Shown in pieces: positions 1 to 5,520 of a DNA stretch of 9,413 nucleotides. The notes beneath the pieces were generated by a model. That model was not told the origin of the DNA. It made no database searches and was given only the letters and a program-made list of their open reading frames with translations. Numbering within the stretch: position 1 is the first letter of the stretch; the number at the start of each line of letters is the position of its first letter. Source of the stretch: Clostridiales bacterium (GTDB lineage Bacteria > Bacillota > Clostridia > Oscillospirales > Acutalibacteraceae); contig JAAVYX010000055.1 in NCBI GenBank assembly GCA_022791355.1, positions 1 through 9,413 of the forward strand, written 5' to 3'. Made by a program: the position numbers and the translations under genes.

Positions 1-45
1 CGTCCCGCAGTTTCCTGCGGTTTGCTAAGTAATCAGCAGCCGGGC
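1..45 (-). promoter_or_regulatory. GEMM-I (c-di-GMP-I class) riboswitch, copy A, cut by left edge
   Basis: On the minus strand this reads AGCAAACC, then a perfect 6-bp P2 stem (arms at 15-20 and 5-10) closed by a GAAA tetraloop (14-11), then GGGACG running off the window. That order, GCAAACC / stem / GAAA / stem / GGACGCAAAG, is the hallmark of the GEMM-I aptamer that binds cyclic di-GMP. Only the 5' half is present, so P3 and the expression platform lie to the left. The base equivalent to G20 of the Vibrio Vc2 aptamer, the ligand-selecting position, is A here (plus-strand T at 26). The regulated gene must be left of the window on the minus strand. Confidence 0.75.
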
Positions 46-111
46 GTGCATGGCGCGCCGTTTTCCGAAAGCCGGTCTTACAAGTACATTACCTATACAG
101 GATTCATTATA

Positions 112-142
112 CCATCACCAACTGCGTTGGTGATGGCTTTTT
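112..142 (+). terminator. Intrinsic terminator-like hairpin between riboswitch copies A and B
   Basis: A perfect 11-bp stem (CCATCACCAAC, 112-122, with its complement at 126-136) and a 3-nt loop are followed on the plus strand by CTTTTT (137-142). As a plus-strand element it is a canonical Rho-independent terminator for a transcript entering from the left. On the minus strand the same hairpin sits just 3' of riboswitch B but is followed by TATAAT rather than a U-run. It could therefore also be part of that expression platform, less convincingly. The structure is certain; which strand uses it is not. Confidence 0.7.
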
Positions 143-144
143 GG

Positions 145-230
145 TACAAAAAAGCGGCTTCGCATAAACGGACGCTTTAGCCCCCTGGCTTTGCGTCCCA
201 TGATTTCCCATGGTTTGCTCTTCATAATTA
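145..230 (-). promoter_or_regulatory. GEMM-I riboswitch, copy B (complete aptamer)
   Basis: Minus-strand reading gives GAGCAAACC (220-212), a P2 stem with GAAA loop (207-204; arms 213-208 and 203-198 with one A-C mismatch), and GGGACGCAAAGCC (199-187). The GGGGGCTAAAGC / GTTTATGC P3 helix with its A-rich tetraloop receptor follows (about 185-162), then AAGCC (160-156). These are the conserved blocks of the c-di-GMP-I class in correct order. A complementary run, GAAGAGC (223-217) with GCTTTTTT (155-148), can close P1. GCTTTTT can instead pair with AAAAAGC downstream (142-136), a plausible switch between two states. The position equivalent to Vc2 G20 is A (plus T219). Open frames crossing this stretch are by-products of the RNA consensus, not genes. 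Confidence 0.85.
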
Positions 231-362
231 GCGGTCAGGCTGGCATAGCCGCTTCTTCCCTTCCTGCGCCCCGCCCGCTTGCGCGAACCGTTCGCCGAAA
301 TTGAAGCCGGCCTTAGCCCCTTTGACTTTGCGTCCCGCGGTTTCCCGCGGTTTGCCAACAGA
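231..362 (-). promoter_or_regulatory. GEMM-I riboswitch, copy C (complete, long P3)
   Basis: The minus strand reads TGGCAAACC, a perfect P2 (arms 350-345 and 340-335) with GAAA loop (344-341), GGGACGCAAAG (337-327), then GGGGCTAAGG (320-311). P3 is extended: GCCGGCTTC pairs with GAAGCGGC about 60 nt later, leaving one bulged G. It returns to CTATGCCAGCC (248-238), matching the family's ATGGCAGCC closing block. GTTGGC (359-354) pairs with GCCTGAC (240-234) with one bulge, a plausible P1. The specificity base is G (plus C356), as in c-di-GMP binders. It ends almost exactly where copy B begins, with no terminator between, so the two aptamers form a true tandem on one RNA. Confidence 0.82.
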
Positions 363-383
363 TTTTGCCGCATCGTCCATCGC

Positions 384-415
384 GCCGGATTTTGGTATCC
401 GGCCGCTTAGGCCCT
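384..415 (-). other. P3-like hairpin, possible remnant of a fourth GEMM aptamer
   Basis: On the minus strand GGGCCTAAGC precedes a perfect 7-bp stem (GCCGGAT, arms 403-397 and 390-384, loop 396-391), followed by GCGATGG. The GGGCCTAAG ... ATGG arrangement resembles the P3 arm and tetraloop receptor of the neighbouring riboswitches. The expected GCAAACC / GAAA / GACGCAAAG half is not recognisable upstream; only ACGCA is seen near 430. It is either a decayed copy or an unrelated leader hairpin. Confidence 0.3.
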
Positions 416-635
416 ACCGCACCCGATGCGTGGAACAGCAGGGCGGATTCCAAGGCGGACCCGCCGCCGCGGCTTCCTGCGTCATTGCTGGACTCCCTCC
501 CTTCACCCTTCATCTAGGTCCATACGCTCTGCAAAAGAGGCGAAACGTACAAAAAACAATTGCCGCGGCAGCTATGTAAGCGCGCCGACATAGTCCACCG
601 CCTAAATAGTGATCGCACAACTGTTTTATACGTTT
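416..635. other. Gene-free leader between divergent promoter and riboswitch array
   Basis: No convincing gene is present. As the minus-strand leader it holds a perfect 10-bp palindrome TGCCGCGGCA (561-570) and a 6-bp hairpin CTATGT/ACATAG (572-577 and 588-593). The two short open frames crossing it have no ribosome site and a composition unlike the real genes nearby. Confidence 0.5.
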
Positions 636-664
636 ACTATACTCTATTATAATGGAAAAATCAA
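636..664 (-). promoter_or_regulatory. Minus-strand promoter for the riboswitch leader
   Basis: Reading the minus strand, TTGATT (664-659) is separated by exactly 17 nt from TATAGT (641-636), giving 4/6 and 5/6 matches to the sigma-A consensus. Transcription would start near 629 and give a leader of about 270 nt before riboswitch C. The same bases contain a plus-strand TATAAT (648-653) with a weak TTTATA 17 nt upstream (625-630), so divergent promoters may overlap here. Confidence 0.5.
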
Positions 665-767
665 GAGGTTTGCCACAGCGCAGACGGATAAATTTTCCAA
701 AATTGGCCGTCCGCCGCCGCACGGATTGGACCTGCAAAATCCATTTATAATTTTTTTAACGAAACAA

Positions 768-796
768 TTGCAATTTGCCATAAGCTACGATAAAAT
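768..796 (+). promoter_or_regulatory. Promoter of the pilus-type operon, with downstream palindrome
   Basis: TTGCAA (768-773), 17 nt, TAAAAT (791-796) in an AT-rich stretch with a run of Ts just upstream (751-757), typical of an UP element. The predicted start is near 803, about 60 nt before the first gene. A perfect 6+1+6 inverted repeat GATTCT-T-AGAATC (815-827) lies just after the start and could be an operator. No cyclic dinucleotide aptamer is visible in this plus-strand leader. Confidence 0.5.
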
Positions 797-862
797 ATTA
801 TATATTTATATATTGATTCTTAGAATCCGGGATTTCATCGCTGCGGGGAAAGGAGGAAACCT

Positions 863-2029
863 ATGCGCAAGCAGATCGGCAAAACGTTGGGACTGCTATT
901 GGCATGCGCTTGCCTGTTCAGCGCCTGTAAAGGTACTGGTGGAGAGGAGCAGCCTCCCGTCTTCTCGTCGGCTTCTCTCAGCGGGGAGAGCGAAAGCGCC
1001 GCCGGTTCGGCTCCTTCCCAGTCCGGAGCGGAAGGTTCGGAAAGCGCGCCGCCGCAAAGCGGAGACGACGCGTCGGACAATTCGGCCGGAGGATCGGCGT
1101 CCCAGGGCGGGCCGACGCCGGCCCAGTCGTCGGGCGCGCAGGCCTCAACGCCCGCGCAGGCCTCTTCCAAACCGTCCCAGGGCGGGAACGCCGCAACCGT
1201 TAAGCCCGGCCCGATCAAGGTGAAAACCCCGTCGGCCTCCGGGACGGAGGTATACGAGGGTAACGGGGCCGTTATAGACGCCAGCCATATGTCCGAGGGC
1301 TATATCATGGTCAAGTGCGAAAGTACGGCTCCCCGGTTAAAGCTACAGGTCAAATTCGGGGACTATACATACAATTATGATTTAAATAAAGAGGGACGCT
1401 ACGAGGTCTTCCCCTTACAGGGCGGCAGCGCCTCCTACACGGTGCGCGTGATGGAAAATGTGGCCGGCACCAAGTACCAGCAGCTCTATTCCGCGACCTT
1501 AAACCCCCAAATTTCCAACGCCCACTCGCCCTTTTTGTATCCTAACCAGTTTGTAAATTTTTCCGCCTCCTCCAAGGCGGTCAAAAAATCCTACGAACTG
1601 TGCGCCGGCGCTTCCACGGATTTACAAAAGGTGGAGGCCGTTTACAGCTATATCACCGAAAACATTACCTATGATTCGGGCAAGGCGGAACAGGCCCAGG
1701 CGGGTCAGCTTTCGGGCTATCTGCCGAATGTGGACAGCACCCTCAGCAGCGGCCAGGGCATCTGCTTTGACTACGCCGCGCTGATGGCGGCCATGCTGCG
1801 GGCCCAGAACATCCCCACCAAGCTGGTCATCGGAACGGTGTCGCCCGGGAATATCAGCCACGCCTGGAATTTGGTCTACACCAAGGAAAAGGGTTGGATC
1901 GCCTACAAAATTGAGTTTACGGGCGGCGGCTGGAAGCTGATGGATTCCACCTTCGGCGCGTCCCAGGGGCAGAATATCGAGGCGTATATCGGAAACGGCG
2001 GCAACTATACCCAGCTACGCGTTTATTAA
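863..2029 (+). CDS. Transglutaminase-fold lipoprotein, first gene of the pilus operon
   Basis: A 388-residue exported lipoprotein. Residues 1-22 form a lipoprotein signal peptide: basic start, hydrophobic core 9-19, and FSAC with Cys22 as the likely lipidated residue. Cys15 and Cys17 lie earlier in the helix. Residues 28-113 are a Ser/Ala/Gly/Pro/Gln-rich linker that would span the wall. Residues 115-215 look like a beta-sandwich. Residues 255-370 are a transglutaminase-like papain fold with the visible triad Cys301 (GICFDYA), His333 (SHAWN) and Asp361 (LMDST). The family includes cross-linkers, proteases and amidases, so the reaction is unknown. AGGAGG at 851-856 fixes the start. The pilC-like gene follows after 61 nt on the same strand, so co-transcription is likely. 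A surface role linked to the pilus is inference. Confidence 0.9.
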   Translation: MRKQIGKTLGLLLACACLFSACKGTGGEEQPPVFSSASLSGESESAAGSAPSQSGAEGSESAPPQSGDDASDNSAGGSASQGGPTPAQSSGAQASTPAQASSKPSQGGNAATVKPGPIKVKTPSASGTEVYEGNGAVIDASHMSEGYIMVKCESTAPRLKLQVKFGDYTYNYDLNKEGRYEVFPLQGGSASYTVRVMENVAGTKYQQLYSATLNPQISNAHSPFLYPNQFVNFSASSKAVKKSYELCAGASTDLQKVEAVYSYITENITYDSGKAEQAQAGQLSGYLPNVDSTLSSGQGICFDYAALMAAMLRAQNIPTKLVIGTVSPGNISHAWNLVYTKEKGWIAYKIEFTGGGWKLMDSTFGASQGQNIEAYIGNGGNYTQLRVY

Positions 2030-2090
2030 GATTTTACAAGGGTTGGAGCATCCGGATTTCATCCTGAACATCGAAGGGACGGTCATACGT

Positions 2091-3149
2091 ATGAAGCAGA
2101 AAAAGCAAGGCTTACCACGTCGGATTCCCGCTAAGGAAACCGCCATATTCTGCGCGCAGACGGCGCTGCTGTTAAAAGCGGGCGTGCCGTTGCACGAAGG
2201 TCTGGACACCTTGACGGATCAGGGGACGGCAACGGGCCGCGGCCTGATCCAGCAGATTGCGGACGCTGTGGCTACCACAGGCTCCCTGTACGAGGCCGTT
2301 CAGGGAGCGGGGGTCTTTCCCGCCTACATGGTGCAGATGATCCGTATCGGCGAAAAGGTGGGCAAGCTGGAGGAAGTGCTGGGCGCCCTGAGCCAGTATT
2401 ACGAGCGGGAGGATAAGCTGCGCAGCGCGGTGCGCAGCGCGGTGCTCTATCCGCTGATTCTCGTAATTATGATGGCGGCCGTAATCGCCGTTTTGGTGGC
2501 GGCCGTGCTGCCCGTTTTCTCCCAGGTCCTGGAAGGTCTGGGCGCGGAAATCTCCGGCGCGGGCGCGGGGATGCTGTCGGCGGGTACAATGATTGGCCGC
2601 TGCTCTTTGGCAGTGGTGGCCCTGCTCCTGGCAGTGATGCTGGCGCTTATCGCCATGTCCCTCACCGCCGGCGGCCGGGAACGACTGGTGCGGTTGAGCG
2701 CAAAGCTCCCCTTTCTGCGGGGCGTATACCGCAGCATCGCCTCCGGCCGCTTCGCCTCGGTGATGTCCATGATGCTGGCCAGCGGCTACGGGTTGGACGA
2801 GTCGTTGGAGCTGGCGGAAGGGGTCACCTCTGATCCCACAACCATTCAGAAGATTGTCCAGTGCCGGGAAAAGGTCTCCTCCGGCGTGTCCTTTGCCAAC
2901 GCCCTGTTGGAATTGGAGCTCTTCTCCGGCCTCCACACCCGTCTGATTCAGACGGGCGAGCGGGCGGGCCGCTTGGACGACGTTATGCGGCAGATGGCCG
3001 CCCACTATGAGGAGGAGATCGACGACAAGCTGGCCGGGCTGGTGGCGCTGGTGGAGCCCGCTTTGGTGATTTTGCTGTCGGTCATTATCGGCGGGATTCT
3101 GCTGTCGGTCATGCTGCCGATGATCAGCATCCTCTCTGCTATCGGCTGA
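2091..3149 (+). CDS. pilC: Type IV pilus / type II secretion platform protein (PilC/GspF/ComGB family)
   Basis: The 352-residue polytopic inner-membrane platform on which pilin subunits are assembled or removed by the cytoplasmic ATPase. It has the usual duplicated GspF fold: repeat 1 about 15-138 with GEKVGKLEEVL (88-98), repeat 2 about 215-343 with GERAGRLDDVM (289-299). Predicted membrane segments are about 119-142, 171-193 and 322-346. Length is slightly below the 390-400 typical of PilC, close to ComGB. ATG 2091 is chosen because the protein then begins MKQKKQGLPRRIPAKE, like family members, and GAAGGGA lies at 2073-2079. A TTG at 2043 would add 16 residues but has its purine run touching the codon. 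The family is firm; whether it serves a pilus, a competence pseudopilus or secretion depends on the partners. Confidence 0.92.
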   Translation: MKQKKQGLPRRIPAKETAIFCAQTALLLKAGVPLHEGLDTLTDQGTATGRGLIQQIADAVATTGSLYEAVQGAGVFPAYMVQMIRIGEKVGKLEEVLGALSQYYEREDKLRSAVRSAVLYPLILVIMMAAVIAVLVAAVLPVFSQVLEGLGAEISGAGAGMLSAGTMIGRCSLAVVALLLAVMLALIAMSLTAGGRERLVRLSAKLPFLRGVYRSIASGRFASVMSMMLASGYGLDESLELAEGVTSDPTTIQKIVQCREKVSSGVSFANALLELELFSGLHTRLIQTGERAGRLDDVMRQMAAHYEEEIDDKLAGLVALVEPALVILLSVIIGGILLSVMLPMISILSAIG

Positions 3150-3243
3150 CGCCCGGCTTTAAACGCAGCATTCGGCTTAAAACGTCTGGTTGCAAATCAG
3201 GCTTTGGAGACCGCCGTCAATTCAACAAGGTCAGGTGATATGT

Positions 3244-3597
3244 ATGCATCTTTATCCGGTAAAGCGCGTTTCGGCGCTCCGCCGCCTTCTGCCGCCGGCG
3301 GCCGTCGCCGCGCTGGCCGCGCTGCTGTTTTACGGCTTGGGATGCGTTTCCCGCACCTCCGAACAGGAACAAAAGGCAACCTTAGAGCGGGCGATCCAGA
3401 AATCTTTGACAAGCTGCTACGCCGTCGAAGGAGCCTACCCGGCCAGCCTCGCTTATCTGGAGGAGCACTACGGCTTGATGATCGATCATGAGAAATATGA
3501 GGTGGATTATCAGACCATCGGAACCAACATCCGTCCGTCGGTGCTGGTGGTCCGTCTGGGAGAATCGCCCGACGAGGGGGGACAGGACGGCATATGA
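3244..3597 (+). CDS. Small single-helix membrane protein, pseudopilin-like
   Basis: A 117-residue protein with basic residues 7-14, one membrane helix about 15-33, and a short external domain. Residues 58-78 (CYAVEGAYPASLAYLEEHYGL) contain the G-x-YP-x-x-L-x-x-L pattern seen after the helix in GspG-like pseudopilins, including the EGAYP turn. No prepilin-peptidase site (Gly then Phe, Glu+5) is visible, so it may be an uncleaved accessory subunit. ATG 3244 is preferred because AGGTGAT (3233-3239) is well placed; an upstream TTG at 3190 lacks one. The stop overlaps the next start as ATGA, indicating translational coupling. The family name is not known to me; the pseudopilin-like role is inference from motif and position. 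Confidence 0.8.
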   Translation: MHLYPVKRVSALRRLLPPAAVAALAALLFYGLGCVSRTSEQEQKATLERAIQKSLTSCYAVEGAYPASLAYLEEHYGLMIDHEKYEVDYQTIGTNIRPSVLVVRLGESPDEGGQDGI

Positions 3598-4055
3598 AAA
3601 GAAAATATTCTATGGACGCGCTTTTCGCGCTGATCCTGTACGGTATGTTTACGCTGGTCTCCCTGCTGCTGGTCCTCATCGGCGCGCAGATTTACCGGGG
3701 CATCGTCCAGCGAACGGAAGACCGCAGCAATGTGCGGGCCTCCCTGTCCTATGTGGCCAATAAGGTCCGCTCCTCTCCTGAGGCCAGCCTGGAAAACCGG
3801 GAGGGAACGGCCGTTCTGGTGCTTTCCGAACAACAGGAGGGGCAAAGGATAGAAACGCTGATTTATTGTTATGAAGGCAAGCTGCGGGAGCTGTACCAGT
3901 TGGAAGGAAAGGCCTTTATTCCCGAAAACGGCGAGGAACTGGCTGCGGTTTCCGGTTTTTCCATTGCGCAGCCGGCGGAGGATCTTCTGATGGTAACGTC
4001 AAAGGACGCCGGCGGCCGGGAGCACACCTTGCATATTCAAAAGCGAGCCGGTTAA
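3594..4055 (+). CDS. DUF4860-like single-helix membrane protein of the pilus operon
   Basis: A 153-residue protein with a short basic N-terminus (MKRKYSMDALFAL), one membrane helix about 8-34, then an extracellular domain of about 115 residues. The MDALFALILYGMF...YRGIVQRTEDRSN region resembles the DUF4860 family found next to pilus-type genes in Clostridia; that assignment is from memory. It probably acts as a minor pilin-like or alignment subunit with its neighbours. It lacks a Gly/Ala-Phe-x-x-x-Glu cleavage site. It overlaps the previous gene by 4 nt (ATGA). The downstream spacer to the next gene is unusually long (188 nt). Confidence 0.82.
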   Translation: MKRKYSMDALFALILYGMFTLVSLLLVLIGAQIYRGIVQRTEDRSNVRASLSYVANKVRSSPEASLENREGTAVLVLSEQQEGQRIETLIYCYEGKLRELYQLEGKAFIPENGEELAAVSGFSIAQPAEDLLMVTSKDAGGREHTLHIQKRAG

Positions 4056-4119
4056 CGAGCTCGTTTCAAAGGCCGTATGATCTTTAGGACGCAGCGGCGG
4101 CCGGGTTCGGCACGTTTAT

Positions 4120-4150
4120 GACCAACGCCCGTGGCCGCTTGCCGTTGGTC
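4120..4150 (+). repeat. Inverted repeat in the 188-nt spacer inside the operon
   Basis: GACCAACG (4120-4127) and CGTTGGTC (4143-4150) form a perfect 8-bp stem with a 15-nt loop. A third related block, GCCAACGC, follows at 4161-4168. There is no T-run, so it is not a normal terminator. It could be a processing or stability element. The spacer contains no convincing gene; an open frame through it has no ribosome site. Confidence 0.45.
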
Positions 4151-4243
4151 AACGCCTTTGGCCAACGCTTTCAACCGTTTGATAACAAACAGTCCGGCAA
4201 TTCCGGCGTCGGCCGGGAGTCCAAAAGAAAGCTGGTGACGATC

Positions 4244-4675
4244 ATGAAGAGACACAGTTCCGCCGTATTCCTCATGGAGCTGACCCTGGTGATCCTCTTT
4301 TTTTCCCTTTCCGCGGTGGTGACCCTGCGCCTTTTTGTCACAGCCCACCAGCAGGAACAGCAAAGCGCCCTGCGCAGCGACGCGCTGGAGTTGGCGGAAG
4401 ACGCCGCCGAACAGTTCCACGCCCAGGGAGCCGCCTTTTTTGATTCAGCCGACGGCTGGAGCAGTACCCCGCTGGAGCAGGGCGGTACGGTTTATAGCTG
4501 GGACGGCAGCGATTTATTGCTGGAGGTTTTCCTCCAGCAGGAGGATACCGGCGCCGGCGCGCTGGAATCCGGCGAGGTGCGCATAACCGGCTCTGAAAAA
4601 TCCGTCAGCCGCGGTCAGGTGCTGTGCAGCCTGCCGGTGGGACGGTATATTCCCAAAGAAGCGGGCGGAATTTAA
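4244..4675 (+). CDS. Type IV pseudopilin-like minor subunit
   Basis: A 143-residue protein beginning MKRHSSAVFLMELTLVILFF. This is a short leader followed by the class III prepilin signature: if cleavage falls after Ala7, Val8 is +1 and Glu12 is +5, with a hydrophobic helix 8-32. Glu+5 is the subunit-docking residue of pilins. Ala rather than Gly at -1 is unusual but known to be tolerated by some prepilin peptidases. The C-terminal domain (about 60-135) is short and globular, fitting a minor pseudopilin (GspH/I-like) rather than a major pilin. ATG 4244 is chosen because it gives the short leader and GGTGA lies at 4234-4238; an upstream start would put about 42 extra residues before the helix. 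Confidence 0.8.
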   Translation: MKRHSSAVFLMELTLVILFFSLSAVVTLRLFVTAHQQEQQSALRSDALELAEDAAEQFHAQGAAFFDSADGWSSTPLEQGGTVYSWDGSDLLLEVFLQQEDTGAGALESGEVRITGSEKSVSRGQVLCSLPVGRYIPKEAGGI

Positions 4676-4764
4676 ATTTTTGCGCCTGGCCCCCAGCAAG
4701 CGCGGCAAGTTCCAAAGTGGTTCGCGGCCGTATGAAAAATACACGGAAAGGAAAGATACCGGGC

Positions 4765-4818
4765 GGAAAAAGCTGTTTTTCCATAGCTTTTTGTGCGAAC
4801 TGGGTATCGCATAGCGAT
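4765..4818 (+). other. Structured leader with competing hairpins before the PilX-like gene
   Basis: GGAAAAA (4765-4771) pairs with TTTTTCC (4776-4782) around a 4-nt loop. AAAAAGCT (4767-4774) can instead pair with AGCTTTTT (4785-4792). These two are mutually exclusive. A third hairpin, ATCGC-ATA-GCGAT (4806-4818), ends two bases before the start codon and occupies the place where a Shine-Dalgarno sequence should be. The arrangement suggests translational control, or a start that is misjudged. Confidence 0.4.
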
Positions 4819-4822
4819 CATG

Positions 4823-5311
4823 ATGAAGCAAAAACGGTTTGGGTTTATGGGCGCTTCCTCGGTGCTGATGATTTTTATTGTCCTCTGCCTGACGGCTTTC
4901 GGCGTTTTATCCCTGGTTTCCGCCCGCGCCGACCTGCGGCTGACGGATAAGACGGCGGACGCCGCTCAGGAGTACCACAGCGCGGATGCGCGTACCGACC
5001 AGCTTTTAAGCCTAATCGACCAAAAGCTGGCCGCCGCGCGCGACGACGCTTCCCGCCTGCCGGCGGCGGAGGCCCCCGCCGGATATACGGCGCTGCTGTC
5101 GGCTTCCCTGTCCGGGCTGGAGGGGGTTCGACTGGAGGACGGCAGGATTTTTCTGACCGTTTCTATGACGGACGGACGGGAAATCCGCACCGAGCTGGAA
5201 CTTTTGCCGTTAGAAGAACAAGAACGCTACCGGGTCGTCTCCCGCCAGCTATATGCGGCTCCGGGCGGGGATGGGCAGGACGACGGCTTGAATGTCTGGC
5301 CGGGCTTTTAG
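4823..5311 (+). CDS. PilX/GspK-like minor pseudopilin or one-helix assembly protein
   Basis: A 162-residue protein starting MKQKRFGFMG, then ASSVLMIFIVLCLTAFGVLSL, a single helix about 11-33. Basic residues followed by Gly10 before the helix resemble a prepilin-type leader, and the absence of Glu+5 resembles GspK/PilX N-termini. Residues 40-75 are helical and charged (TADAAQEYHSADARTDQLLSLIDQKL). Residues 85-145 look like a small beta domain. Two adjacent ATGs (4820 and 4823) are possible. Neither has a good ribosome site and a hairpin sits directly upstream; a GTG at 4793 also lacks one. The role in tip initiation or assembly is inference from position and topology. Confidence 0.75.
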   Translation: MKQKRFGFMGASSVLMIFIVLCLTAFGVLSLVSARADLRLTDKTADAAQEYHSADARTDQLLSLIDQKLAAARDDASRLPAAEAPAGYTALLSASLSGLEGVRLEDGRIFLTVSMTDGREIRTELELLPLEEQERYRVVSRQLYAAPGGDGQDDGLNVWPGF

Positions 5312-5354
5312 AACCGGTATGCATAGACAGACAACGACCGGCCTAAACGAAAAG

Positions 5355-5428
5355 AAGTTTTCATCCGAGCGGGGAAAACTTTCGCGGGCAGCCTGTCGTA
5401 TGGCAAAAAACGGTAGACAGCGCAGCCC
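5355..5428 (+). other. Two adjacent strong hairpins upstream of pilT
   Basis: AAGTTTTC (5355-5362) pairs perfectly with GAAAACTT (5374-5381). Immediately after, GGGC-A-GC-CTGTC (5386-5397) pairs with GACAG-C-GC-A-GCCC (5416-5428), giving 11 pairs with one mismatch and one bulge around an 18-nt loop. No T-run follows, so neither is a clear terminator. The 209-nt spacer (5312-5520) has no convincing gene, though a 23-codon frame starts at 5400. This may be an mRNA processing or stability element or a cis-regulatory leader of the ATPase gene. Confidence 0.45.
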
Positions 5429-5520
5429 AAAAATTCCCGCGCGGGCGGCATATATCGTCTATGAATCCTAATTTTAATCCTTCGGCGCCGATACTGTATG
5501 GAGAAAGGCATGGTCTATCG

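Noticed and set aside
1..362. CRISPR or REP-type repeat array
   Set aside because: The repeated blocks match the GEMM-I aptamer in order and structure, spacing is irregular (193 and 137 nt), and stems vary by compensatory change.
107..513. Minus-strand open frames of 88 and 66 codons at the left end
   Set aside because: They run through the riboswitch cores, and their repeated peptide pattern is simply the translated aptamer consensus. No ribosome sites.
2172..3005. 277-codon minus-strand open frame opposite pilC
   Set aside because: A shadow frame of a GC-rich gene, with low-complexity His/Gln/Arg composition and no ribosome site; the plus strand encodes a clear PilC.
4071..4735. 10-mer GGCCGTATGA occurring in two operon spacers (4071 and 4726)
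   Set aside because: Many 10-mer pairs are expected by chance in a window of this size, and the flanks do not align well.
5400..5471. 23-codon open frame upstream of pilT
   Set aside because: No ribosome site, and its start lies in the loop of a strong hairpin; insufficient support to call a gene.
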